64,000 nt of DNA from assembly GCF_032854445.1 (NCBI RefSeq), contig NC_088295.1, forward strand, positions 9,721,385-9,785,384, written 5' to 3'. This stretch comes from Liolophura sinensis. Lineage: Eukaryota; Mollusca; Polyplacophora; Chitonida; Chitonidae. Within the stretch, counting starts at the first letter, position 1, and each line of letters opens with the position of its first letter. The translations under genes were made by a program, and so were the position numbers. Under the pieces are notes generated by a model. It did not search any database and was not told the origin of the DNA. It saw only the letters and a list, made by a program, of their open reading frames with translations. Positions 1 through 23,589 of the stretch are shown here, one piece after another.

Positions 1-35
1 TTTTGTATGGTTTTAAAAAGATGTTGAATCACAAT

Positions 36-80
36 TTTCCTGCCTAGTTTCCTCCCACCATAATGCGAGCTGCTACCTAG
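36..80 (+). mobile_element. SINE core fragment
   Basis: GTTTCCTCCCACCATAATGC is the central block of the tRNA-derived SINE seen better at 23440-23552 and 55535-55857. Neither head nor tail is recognisable here. Confidence 0.45.
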
Positions 81-2730
<2,650 letters not shown>

Positions 2731-4118
2731 CCTAACTTTGCTTTTACCATGTGTCTGCACAAGTTCTCTCCCCTTATCCTTCCATTCATGAGCTACTGTT
2801 AAGTATAAAAGTATTCATGTTTAATTTATGACTGGCATCACATGTGGTGATGGTGGATTTCTGTCTTATTTACTCAGTGCTGTAACATCACAAGGAGGTC
2901 TTTAAGAAATCTGGGGTCATATATGCGAAGCGCTGAAAGCTTTACATGCACATAACAAACATGACAAACAGCACTGTAGGCATTATGTTGCCATGCCAGT
3001 TAGATGCTCTTAAAGTCAGTATGGATTCGTGAGTCAGATACCTGGATGTTTTGTGCTGCAAAGTTGAAGTAATTCTGTTCAGGTGTGAATAGTCCTGTTT
3101 TTGTTTAGCTGAGGTGAGGTTTGGAACCTGAGCTATCTTCATGATCCAGCTCTGTGTACAGAAAAATAACCAGCTAGCCAATAGCTGTCTCCTGCATCAG
3201 CTTAAACGATCAAATCTGAAAGGGTGTTTTTCCCTGATCCAAGTCACTGTAATTATAAAACAGGCATTTAAGAAGCGTCTGTTGGTACCTGCATGAAAAC
3301 CAAGGAAATCTATATGGTCGATCTTATTTTTGGTTTTTGTTACAAGTACGTTTAATGGTTGATTATCTCATATCCGTGCTGTTTTATTTATTACATGTAA
3401 GCACCCTGTAACTCTCTGCCTTTAAAGGCGCAGTCAAAGGTTTGGGTGTTGCAGAGATTATGTGACACATTTGTTGATATTCCTAACAACAGAGTGGTAA
3501 TTTGAAACGTATTCTTTGTATTGCTCTATTACTCATGTATGTGCAGCAAATATGAGTTTGTATGGTCCATTTGATCAATGTGCTGGAGGTGTTCTCAAGT
3601 GTTCAAAGTGATGCAGTAGTGAGAATATGGGAGATGTGTTGTAGATATTTATAACTGCTGATCTTTGCCTAATCATGCATGTATCCTGTTAACCAGTTAC
3701 AGTAAAAGCTATTAAATTGTGTGGCCGACAGTTTTGTACAAGTACTAGTCATATTTGTCAAGGGAAGACAGCAGTCGCTGTCAACAACATTTCGTTACTA
3801 GCTCAAAAAAATGTTAACTTACAAATTTCAGTCGTTCCACATTCAGAACCAGAATTTTTCTTGAACTTGTGTTTTAGGAGATATTTTCTGTTGTGTTGAA
3901 AGCTGTTTTGACATTTACATTTGGAATATTATGTTCAGCCTGGTGTGCGCAGATTGGTCTAATTGTCAAATGTTTCTATCATCTCAGCTTGCTTATGTTA
4001 GTCCATCTTTCATTTTGCGAACTCATCTAGTGTCTTCAGGCATTACTGACACAGTGTATTTATTATCTTACAACTACCTTGGGTTGTATTTCCTGTGTAA
4101 ATATTTCCTCTGAATAAA
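2731..4118 (+). other. Probable 3' UTR of the + strand E2
   Basis: Follows the E2 stop. The first good AATAAA on this strand is at 4113-4118, giving a UTR of about 1.4 kb. No other gene was recognised. The limit is an inference. Confidence 0.4.
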
Positions 4119-5229
4119 CCTCAGTATAATGACACAGGTGAATTTGGTTCTGCATTCATTTGAAATCTCAGGGGTATTTACCATATTTCTTTGCCATTGA
4201 AGGGTATTGCTGGCTAACGTGGTTGAGGTGCTGGCTTACTACAACTATCAGGCCCTTGACCAGTGACATTGCAGGTGAGATCCAGGTCTAGCATGTTCAA
4301 ATCATTATCAAAAAAGATCATGGTCAATCCATCAACTTGGTATACCTTGCTTATTACGCATTAGGAAAGTTCTATGGCAGATTACTTTGACATTTGCATA
4401 CATAAATTTGTTTTGGGGTATTGTAAGTCTATTGCATGGTGTTTTTTTTGTGTTTTTTTTCTTAAATAAACTTCAGACTAAATTTAGCCCATTATTTCTA
4501 CTTGTCCCATAAATATACTGTTAATAGTGCCAAAATATGAAAAGAGAAGCACAATTCAAAAGTTTATCACTTCTTTAGGCTTGTGGCACTAGGCTTTAAT
4601 CCACATTTTGCGCGCCTCGACCTGTTCTTTGGCAGATAATGTAATATGCTTAACAATGAACAAAATAAACTTGCCTTCATCCAAGATAGGTGGGAGGAGA
4701 CATCACTTTAAAATTGTATACGATGAATGCAATGAGACATAATGCTGTGAAATGAGAATCTTGCCCCTGTTTATTTCAGTTTTCCCATTGATCAAGAAGT
4801 TAAGAGTGTCTACCTTGCAAGCATGAAAACCAGGTCCGATCTCAAATCATCTCACAGCTAAGACTTAAGAACTTGTAATCTTGGTACTTCCTCTCATGGC
4901 ACTGGGATGTATTTACTTGATAGTTGTTTAAGTCATACTCAAGACTATTTGACTGATACAATCACAATCAATTTCTAAGGTTGAGAAAATGGCGGTTCCC
5001 AGGATAAACTTTCCCAAGTGTGATTTAATGACGTTTTTGACATACCGGTGGAACATAATGGATCTCAAACAATTGTCAGACTACATTGTGAACATCTTTT
5101 GATGAACCCACAAATTCAATCTGTACCTGAACGAGTGAAAGGTGTCCTAACCATTTGGCCACGACTTCCAGCTCAGATTTAGGGGATGTGCCAAGTACTG
5201 GTTTGTCTTGTGTTTGCACACTATGACTG
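4119..5229. other. Intergenic, no feature recognised
   Basis: AT-rich unique-looking sequence between the E2 3' end and a SINE. I see no conserved coding motif on either strand. Confidence 0.4.
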
Positions 5230-5352
5230 AGTATTTAGTTAGTTATTTATTTGATTGGTGTTTTACACCGTACTCGAGAATATTTCACTATGTTGGCCAG
5301 CATTATGACAGGAGGAAACCGGGCAGGGCCCGGGGGAAACACAGGACCATGA
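5230..5352 (-). mobile_element. tRNA-derived SINE, 3' portion
   Basis: On the + strand it reads TTATTTATTTGATTGGTGTT, then TACACCGTACTCGAGAATAT, the core AGGAGGAAACCGGGCAGGGC and GGGAAACACAGGACCAT. This is the tail-to-core part in reverse orientation. The tRNA-like head is missing. Confidence 0.85.
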
Positions 5353-6423
5353 ACAGGTTCAATTACTTTCTAAGACGTATGTCAACAGCATGGTATTTAA
5401 CTCAGGTAGCACATCATCATATATGAGCAATGGTAAAGGCCTACACCAAAGAGACACTTATCACATAACAGCAATCCTGCTGAAAGCAACATTACATCCC
5501 AAACAAACAAAACAAAGTGACACTTTTGCAAACAGATAATACAGTACAAAGCTGTTTTGTGATATAATTCTATATATTGTAAACATCTTACAAGAATGTC
5601 ACATGTATACGAAGACAAATTTTGACCTGTATACCGAAGTACACAAGTTGTTGTGTTGGTTGACGCTAGTTATGGTGGTATGTTATCCTCACATACACAC
5701 TGATCCATGTCAAGGTCAGCAGAAGAGCAGCTAACATGCTACTACAATAACAAAAGTGACTGTACATGTTACAATTTGCTATGGGTGAACAGAATGCCAC
5801 ATCAGCATTGCAACATAAATAAACAACAATCATACAATGGATACAAGGCTGAACTATTGAAGAAAGTGGCCAAGAATTACTTTTACAAATACACAGGCAT
5901 AGTATTGCTTAGGTGTATCAATCAAGAAAACAAATAAAACTCACGAATCTCCTACTGGCCAAAGTCGTGTTTACACACAATGCCTGATTATAAACAATAC
6001 CATAGTTGGTAAAACTACAAAATACTGCAGACATTGCATTACTTTCATATCACATTAGAACAGATTGCGTGGGGGCTATTGCAGAAGCCATAATACATTT
6101 TCATACAGACTACATGTAGTATGTTACACTGACATGATGGATGGGAAAATCTGACTGAAGGCTCCACATATTAGATTATCATGGGGTATAATGAGGTACA
6201 TGTGAATAACTGAAAAAAAGCATCCATATATCACACTCTAAAGTGAAAACTTAAAGCAAATCATCAGTTCTGTGGACATCGCCTCAGAGCAGTAGCCCAA
6301 TATTCATTCTCTATTTTCCATAAAGTCTTGTTTGATTTTAAGGTCAGGATAAAAAGATGCTATTGTCCCTTTCACTATGAAACTGTGGGTTTCATGATCA
6401 GATCAAAGTAATTAATCTCAATG
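5353..6423. other. Intergenic, no feature recognised
   Basis: Short open frames (for example 5707-5937) show no known motif or codon pattern. No repeat was seen. Confidence 0.4.
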
Positions 6424-6660
6424 TCACACCATAATTATTAACATCAAGGTCAAACCAAAATTATTAACATCAAGGTCAAACCAAAATTATTAACATCAAG
6501 GTTAAATCAAAATTATTAACATCAAGGTTAAATCAAAATAATTCACATTAAGGTCAAACCAAAATCAATAACATCCAGGTCAAACCAATTCACATACATT
6601 AAAGTCAAACCAAATCACAGACATAAAGGTCAAACCAAAATCATTTCACATCAAGCTTAC
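6424..6660 (+). repeat. 26-bp minisatellite, about nine copies
   Basis: ACATCAAGGTCAAACCAAAA recurs at 6441, 6467 and 6493 and onward, with later copies diverging. The period is 26 bp. Confidence 0.9.
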
Positions 6661-7404
6661 AGCATAACAGCCTATAAGAAGCCTTGCTGCAAAATTACAT
6701 CATGGGTATATTATATACTTTCTACTGCACCATATTGGTGGTTTCATCCTGTATGATATTGGATCACCATAACGTGGGTATCACTTCCCATGAATTGAGA
6801 TTAGAGAGCCATAGCACAGTCCACACTAATCCATAAGTGCTGAACCATGATGTTGGCATGTGTTGCCAAGGGTCATGCTGGATGATTGTACCCTGTTAGG
6901 TATCAGAATAGTACTAGTCAGAGTTACCAAATTACCATAACTGGGCATTCAAATGCAAACTTGAGGATGACAACATGGGCATTTACAGGTAGCCTGCAAC
7001 CAAGCCAAAGGACAGCATTATCACCACCAAGCAAAATAGGAGGAGTTCAAGATGGTGGTGTTCCCACATCATGGTGACCATCAGGATAACACGAAAGTCA
7101 CAAGGCTATATATGGGGGTTCAGCTGTAACCAACTCAAACTGGAGGGCATACAACATGCTACCTCACCATCTGGCAACATGAGTGAGACATGTTACCAGT
7201 AGTAACATCACAGGAGCTCAAGATGGAAAGAATTGCAACAAAACCATATTAAGCATCACAGCAGCATAGGTGTCACATGGCCATATTGGGTTATAAGCAA
7301 CTCAAGCTCCAAACATGCTTCAAATTACCAAAATGTACAAGTGTAGAGTTGCCAGCAAGCCATACTGTAGAGAACACATCACTGCCAAACTAATGCAATT
7401 GATA
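6661..7404. other. Intergenic spacer, no feature recognised
   Basis: Lies between two minisatellites; no gene or transposon recognised. Several GGCAT/CATGGTG-like words recur loosely but without a fixed period. Confidence 0.35.
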
Positions 7405-8235
7405 ACACATTGGTGAGGGCGCGCCACTTCAGACCGGCACATACCCCCATTGGTAAGGGCATTTCTTCAGATTGGCACACACCAACATTGGTAAGGGTGT
7501 CACTTCAGATTGTCACATACCTACATTAGTAAGGGTGTCGCTTCCGATTAGCACACCCCCACATTGGTAAGGGTGTTGCTTCAGATTGGCACACACCCGC
7601 ATTGGTAAGGGCGTCGCTTCAGATTGGCACACCCCAACATTGGTAAGTGCGTCGCTTCAGATTGGCACACACCCGCATTGGTAAGGGTGTCACTTCAGAT
7701 TGGCACATACCCACATTGGTAAGGGTGTCGCTTCAGATTGGCACACACCCCAACACTGGTAAGTGCATCGCTTCAGATTGGCACACAGCCGCATTGGTAA
7801 GGGTGTCGCTTCAGATTGGCACACACCCACATTGGTAATGGCGTCACTTCAGATTGGCACACACCCGCATTGGTAAGGGTGTCGCTCAGATTGGCACACC
7901 CCCACATTGGTAAGGGTGTCGCTTCAGATTGGCACACCCCCACATTGGTAATGGCGTCACTTCAGATTGGCACATACCCACATTGGTAAGGGTGTCGCTT
8001 CAGATTGGCACATACCAACATTGGTAAGGGTGTCGCTTCAGATTGGCACACACCCCAACACTGGTAAGTGCATCGCTTCAGATTGGCACACCCCCACATT
8101 GGTAATGGCGTCACTTCAGATTGGCACACACCCGCATTGGTAAGGGTGTCGCTTCAGATTGGCACATACCCACATTGGTAAGGGTGTCGCTTCAGATTGG
8201 CACATACCCACATTGGTAAGGTTGTCGCTATCATG
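7405..8235 (+). repeat. About 39-bp minisatellite, about 21 copies
   Basis: The unit contains ATTGGTAAGGGTGTCGCTTC followed by AGATTGGCACACACCC, with a period of 39-41 bp. On the + strand each unit carries GGTAAGGG, donor-like, but no host exon is adjacent. Short open frames here are repeat translation, not genes. Confidence 0.93.
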
Positions 8236-9119
8236 GGTATGTGGGAAGTCATCAAGGTTAGAGGGATGGATAAAAATATACATGTACGAGAGAACTACAA
8301 GCACAGGTAGTGCACTTCATTCTGAATTAACAAAGGTGAAAAACAAAACGATCACACAAACAGCAGAGCGAGTTTCAAAACAAGAAAGCTCGTAAGGACA
8401 CTGTCAATCTATCTGTCAGATTTTAATGTTACACCTATGCCAGAATCTGGATGTAAAGCTGTGTGTGACATGATCCTCCTGGAGCCCATTTGAGTGGCAC
8501 CATGGAAGATGACTGTATTTGCCTTAAACTTCACCTTAAAGAGCTGGCTTTTGCCTCTGGCCTAATCTGCAAATAAATATCTCAAACTTTATGCCATGCA
8601 CAGTATATTTGTCAAGATCAAAACTGAACTCACAAAACTGTATAGAGTTTGCAAATGGCTCTAAGCTGCTATGGCCCATAAATGACCAGAGGATTTCAAG
8701 GATAATGTACTGAAACTAGGAAACTGAACGCTTATTTGAAATGATATACTAACCCACCTATGTACATAATAATGATATTATCAACATTTTTTACACCACT
8801 AGAACAAACTATTCATTGAAAACACAGAAAAAAATGTACAAATCTGAATAGATTTTAAAAAACGATTAACAGAAGATATACCATAATACATTTACAGAAG
8901 AAAAGAAATAACAGCCAAAATAAAAGGAAATTTTCTTTATAATGTCAAATAATGTTGTAAACAATAAAAACCATGGAGCATTTTGTTATGTGGTGTGACT
9001 TTTCAACCTACATTTATGGTCTTCAAACTATATAACTAACTCACCACAATAAATACTATTATATATAGTAAAAGTATTAAATAGTTCAACAGCACAAAGT
9101 GAGTGCCATTAAATCTGTT
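8236..9119. other. AT-rich spacer, no feature recognised
   Basis: Rich in A runs from 8800 to 9100. No gene or repeat element recognised. Confidence 0.4.
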
Positions 9120-9915
9120 CTTCATCTTGTCAGACTGGACATATGTACTGTTTGATCAGATTGGACATGTGTACTGTTTGATCAGACTGAACATGTGTAC
9201 TGCATCATCAGACTAGACATGTATTTCTTGATCTGACTGGACATGTGAATTTCATGATCAGACTGAACAAATATACTGTTTGATCAGACTGGACATGTGT
9301 ACTACATGTTTGATCTGAATGGACATGTCCTGTTTGATCAGACTTGACACGTGTCCTGTTTGATCAGACTGGACACATGTACTCTTTGATCGGGCACACA
9401 CCTTTATCAGACTGGACATATGTACTGTTTGATAAGACTGGACATGTGTACTGTTTGATCGTACTGACCATGCATATATCTTGATCAGACTGGACACGTG
9501 AACTGTTTGGTTGGACAGGCCATGCATACAGCTTGATCAGATTGGACACATGTCCTGCTTGATCAGAGTGGACATGTGCACTCCTTGATCAGACTGTGTA
9601 CTGCTTGATCAGACTGGACCTGTGTACTGCTTGACCGCACTGGACATATGTACTGCTTGATCACAGTGGGCATGTGAACTGCATGATCAGACTTGGCCTG
9701 TGCACTGCATGATCAGACTGGGTATGTGCACTGCATGATCAGATAGGGCATGTGTACTGCATGATCAGACTGGGTATGTGCACTGCATGGTCAGACTGGG
9801 TAGGTGCACTGCATGGTCAGACTGGGCACGTGCACTGCATGATCAGACTAGACATGTGTACTGCTTAATCAGACTAGACACGTGTACTGCTTAATCAGAC
9901 TAGACATGTGTACTT
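9120..9915 (+). repeat. 26-bp minisatellite with TGATCA in most units, about 29 copies
   Basis: The unit contains TGATCAGACTGGACATGTGT plus ACTGCT. The period is 26 bp with some shorter and longer units. Copies are more diverged than in the array at 10985. Confidence 0.92.
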
Positions 9916-10664
9916 GAATATGTGACAAAGATTGATCTATGCCGGCAATATCTTTCACACTGTCAAGATCTACAGTCCATAATACTATGGCAACTGACTG
10001 GGAATGTTGAGAAATATTACCTAAAACACCTGGTTTATCAAGCTATGTTTAATCCCACCTTAAAAGAATTCTGGTATTTAACATATTAAAAAGACCTAAT
10101 CTTGCTAACACAATATGTTATATCAAACTGTACACAAATAACAAAAAAAGATAACAAAATAAAAATCAATAAAAATGACAAAAATGTATACCATGTGATA
10201 AATAAACAAAGGTCAAACACACACACATGTGAACCCTACTTGAAGGACATTATTTGTGGGCACAATTTACACCTATAACACAGGTATATGAAGTGAATGA
10301 TGAGGTCTTAATTAACCTACATCTACATACATGTATGTGAACATAATGGATTTGTGAGTCAAATCTGGAGGAAGAAATAAAATACCTACCGGTAGGAGAA
10401 CAAATTTAGTTGGATTCATTTTGCAAAAAAAGTAGAATATACATATGATCGAGAAACATAACAGCTGATGATTTATTGCAAGATTTGGCTAGTAAAATTA
10501 ATTAAAATTATACACGACAGATGTACATGTAGCTGCTGTCAAACGTAAAAGTTACTGGAAGGTTGCTTCAAAATGGTGCTAGAGATGCCCTGAGCCATAG
10601 CATTACCTAATACTATCATCTTGAAAGTGATGCCATAACAAAGTTAACAATACTCCGCACACTT
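9916..10664. other. AT-rich spacer, no feature recognised
   Basis: No gene or transposon recognised. Confidence 0.35.
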
Positions 10665-10745
10665 TTTTGGGTGGCTTTAGTACTTGCTTTGGTAGGTTTA
10701 GTACTTGTTTTGGTAGCTTTAGTACTTGTTTTGGTAGCTTTAAAA
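10665..10745 (+). repeat. 22-bp repeat, about four copies
   Basis: TTTAGTACTTGTTTTGGTAG recurs three to four times with a 22-bp period. Confidence 0.85.
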
Positions 10746-10984
10746 ACCAAGATTTATAAACCCTGAAAATGTGTCACTTCCTTCTGGAATGTGAACAATC
10801 TCACAAAAGTGGGTTGCCTTGGCTTTATTTTTGTCATTTACAAGTTAGTATTTGTATACTGGAAAAGAACTGCATAAACCACAACAAAAACAACCAGAAA
10901 CAAAATACACTAATACAAAACAGCAAAAAAATACATAGTTGGCAATGAAAAGATTTTTAGGTTCAAACAATGAAACTTTAAACA

Positions 10985-11465
10985 GCAACTTCTATGATTC
11001 TGCCATGTAACGTACTTGTATGATTCTCCCATGTACCGTACTTGTATGATTCTGCCATGTACGGTACTTGTATGATTCTGTCATGTACTGTACTTGTATG
11101 ATTCTGCCATGTACGGTACTTGTATGATTCTGCCATGTACGGTACTTGTATGATTCTGCCATGTACCGTACTTGTATGATTCTGCCATGTACCGTACTTG
11201 TATGATTCTGCCATGTACCGTACTTGTATGATTCTGCCATGTACCGTACTTGTATGATTCTGCCATGTACCGTACTTGTATGATTCTGCCATGTACCGTA
11301 CTTGTATGATTCTGCCATGTACCGTACTTGTATGATTCTGCCATGTACGGTACTTGTATGATTCTGCCATGTACCGTACTTGTATGATTCTGCCATGTAT
11401 GGTACTTGTATGATTCTGAAATTTACTGTACTTGTATGATTCTGCCATGTACCGTACTTCTTGAG
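10985..11465 (-). repeat. 26-bp minisatellite, about 18 nearly identical copies
   Basis: The unit is GATTCTGCCATGTACCGTAC plus six bases. Copies differ mainly at the centre of the near-palindrome GTAC(C/G)GTAC. Because it has no stop in one strand it gives a 174-codon open frame repeating MAESYKYGTWQNHTSTVHGR. That frame has no ATG context, domain or neighbour to support a gene. Confidence 0.95.
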
Positions 11466-12518
11466 TATATTTGTATTGTAACCCTAGTATCATTTTAAGC
11501 ATGTTACATCTGCCAATATTTCATAATCATTTCAGTACACAACCATACCAGCTCATACACAAGGTATGATGCTGCTTATGTCCTAAATAGTATTATATCA
11601 AAAGTTTCTCTTTAAAGAACATAACACAATTCCTTTGTACGAAAGATTGACTTTAACGGGACTTCTTCTTTTTATTGCATGGCAATGTTTAATTGGTGTG
11701 AAATAAATCCTGTTGTTGATTAACTGAAGAGAAACCTGGTTAAAACACTGTCAGCCTAGGAATGAGATAATCTCATATGAAAACATTTAGCAAGAACATA
11801 CATACTTTATTTTAAAACACAATATTTATTTTTCTATCACTTAAGATATTTGCATCAGTATATTGTAAGCCTACTAATTAAGACACAGTTTGTCAAATAG
11901 TCAACTGCATTTGTGACCTGTGCTGAGTAACAGTTTTACAGCTTGGATTCTTACACACAAGGAACACTCACTATTATGGCACTAAAATATTCCTAGCATA
12001 ATGGCGAAGACGCAGCGTTACTATACCGTCAGTATTCTCTCTTTACTAAATATTAATAGCTATGCCAACCCAAATGGTTAGAAAAACACATGCTTGGACT
12101 ACATGTATTATTTTTGATTAAACATCTTGACTGAGAATTAACACTAACAACAGTACCAAAAACAAGTGATTTTTTAAATATTATGACTGTGGCCTTACAT
12201 ATCTGTTCTCAGTGAGGTTTGTGACAAGACTGAATGGTTTCCCACCTTACACATTCATGTAGCATTTGGTCCTTCTTTAATGCCCTGGTAATCTGTTATT
12301 CTACATTGAGATCATGATGAGTATGAGATTCGTGCACACCTGACAATCAGCATCTGTGTTGGACGTGGAGCTCACGTCCAGCTAACCTGTGTTACAGTTA
12401 TCGATATTCCAACATGGTCTGTTCATACAAAATATGACCAGTTATATGATTACGTGTGCTGTGAAACAGTGCCAGGTTATAATGCACAGAGTGGAAGGTG
12501 TATATTGGTTTCACAGAA
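11466..12518. other. Intergenic, no feature recognised
   Basis: Unique-looking AT-rich sequence. A TTTATT at about 11670 could be the poly(A) signal of the minus-strand E2, which is a guess. Confidence 0.35.
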
Positions 12519-12690
12519 CCTGGACACGGTTTCACAAAATATCTTAAAGTTTTTCTTCACATTAATAAGGAACATAACACTACACTTATGTAGTGTTTGA
12601 CTATCCAAGAAACACCCCACGTTCGGGGAAAAAAACTATTAATTTCACCAGTGAACTAAACTTTAGAAAATTTGTGAAACCAGGTCCTGG
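12519..12690. mobile_element. Fold-back element (MITE-like) with about 35-bp inverted ends
   Basis: The left end, CCTGGACACGGTTTCACAAA (12519 on, continuing into ATCTTAAAGTTT), is the reverse complement, with a few mismatches, of the right end ACTTTAGAAAATTTGTGAAA and CCAGGTCCTGG (to 12690). The inside has no coding capacity. The ends suggest a non-autonomous DNA transposon of about 170 bp. No family assigned. Confidence 0.7.
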
Positions 12691-13363
12691 GATTAAAACA
12701 GATCTATCTTAATCCCACAAAGAACCAAAAAATTGTTGTACTTTCTCCTTTGGGTCACTCAAGACATTGTATTTGTTCTAGCACCATATATACCAAACTG
12801 TGGAAGAAGATTGTCAACAGTAAAATAAAACAACCCTGACGCAATTCAAAACCACCTTCTAGGAACAACACAATTATCAACAGATGCCACTAATGTAAGG
12901 GAGGCAACTGCTGACCTTCCAGCACAAACTATTGTTTTGGCTCAGTGGGTTTAGGCAACTCTCATCAGTAGTACTTATGCTATAGTATACACAAACAAAT
13001 TGCTAGACAACTGTACCTGATACCACTCACAATTCAAGTTGTAACCTGCGGGGAAATCTATCACAGGCTGCTACTGTCTGATCTACCTTGTATAACAAAC
13101 AATTTTAAATCTACACCTTTCAACACCTACTGTGACATACATACATAAAAAGGCGCTGGGCTAAACAATGAGTATGAATACTTTACAGCAGCCCTAATAA
13201 TATGACAGTGACCCCTGACCTTTGGTAATGATAAATATTTATATAAAACCATCCAATAAAAACCTGGCATGCCAGAACCAATCTAACTTTCAGCGTTACA
13301 CATACACAATTAATATGGCACATCTGTTGCAATGCTGGTCTTCTAGCAGGTTAAAGCTTTGTG
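12691..13363 (-). other. Probable 3' UTR of the minus-strand E2
   Basis: Immediately downstream of the E2 stop in its direction of transcription. No other feature recognised and the 3' limit is unknown. Confidence 0.4.
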
Positions 13364-22596
<9,233 letters not shown>

Positions 22597-23439
22597 TTAA
22601 AGGCCGCAGTTGGAGAGCCAAGTAGCCCGTCCCAGTCACTGTTGTTGTTTACAACGCCTACGCCTTGGTCAAGTCGAGTTACCTCCCTTATCAGAACTGA
22701 ATCGCGTATTAAGCCTTAAAAAACACAGCAATGCATCATCTGTGTGGAATAAAAAAGAAACAGGCGATAAATGTTAATGCGGTCACAAAATTGTCTGTCT
22801 TTATTTTAATGGTAGTGCAATTAGTCATGTTAATACCTACAAATACTTTAGTGGATAAAAATAAATACCGGTACACAAAAACTGAAAGAGTATTTTAATG
22901 GAGTTTTTTCTGTCGGAAATTGTGACCTAAGCCAACCGAAGTACAACCATAATAGAAGTGGAAATCTCGTATTCCACTGGAACCACATAACTGACAGGTA
23001 GCCTAAATGTACGCTCCCACCTTAGTACGGAAACTGAGATTATTCTGTCCCATTTTAGGCATATAGACCTGTAGGCCCTCTATACCAAATATACCAATCG
23101 GCCTATAGGCCTATATGGATAGTGCAATCTGGTGTACCCTACACTGTTAGTTTGTAATATACATGTACCAGTGAGTAAATCGAGCTGGAATCGACAGAAA
23201 GACACGCTGTACTTCTCCCACGAGTGAACCTTGATTGTTAACTGCTTGTCAAAAATTTTGTTTATTTGATTGGAATCCAATAACGACCAATTGCTTTGTC
23301 CGATCCCGATTTTACAAATCTTCGCAGGCCTACATGTACGCAAATATTTATTTGAAATCTTCTCGTAACAGGCCTTTTTGAACTCAGCGGCTCTAAACAT
23401 CCAGGAAAGATCGTATACTAGTATAGCTTTGCATCCGTC
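22597..23439 (-). promoter_or_regulatory. Upstream region of the minus-strand E2
   Basis: The bases just upstream of the ATG (22597-22720) are GC-richer than the surroundings, have several CpGs and lack an obvious TATA box, as in housekeeping promoters. No gene recognised up to the SINE. Confidence 0.4.
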
Positions 23440-23553
23440 AGGGGCCTCCCTAACAAATTTTCCACCCACCATAATGCTGGCCGCCGTCGTATACGTGAAA
23501 TATTCTTGAGTACGGCGTAAAACACCAATCAAATAAATAAATAAATAAATACG
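23440..23553 (+). mobile_element. SINE, core to tail, forward orientation
   Basis: CCACCATAATGCTGGCCGCC, then TGAAATATTCTTGAGTACGG, CACCAATC and a tail of AAAT repeats. This is the clearest 3' half of the family. The tRNA-like head is missing or unrecognisable. Confidence 0.9.
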
Positions 23554-23589
23554 TCCTGCCTACATGTGTGTTGCCAGTATGTTTAAAAC

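Noticed and set aside
7405-8235. CRISPR-like array of short direct repeats
   Set aside because: Units are contiguous with no unique spacers, the host is an animal, and no cas genes are present. It is a minisatellite, as are the other arrays.
10978-11502. 174-codon open frame of repeated MAESYKYGTWQNHTST units
   Set aside because: It is the translation of a 26-bp DNA repeat; no ATG context, signal peptide, splice sites or neighbouring exons support a protein.
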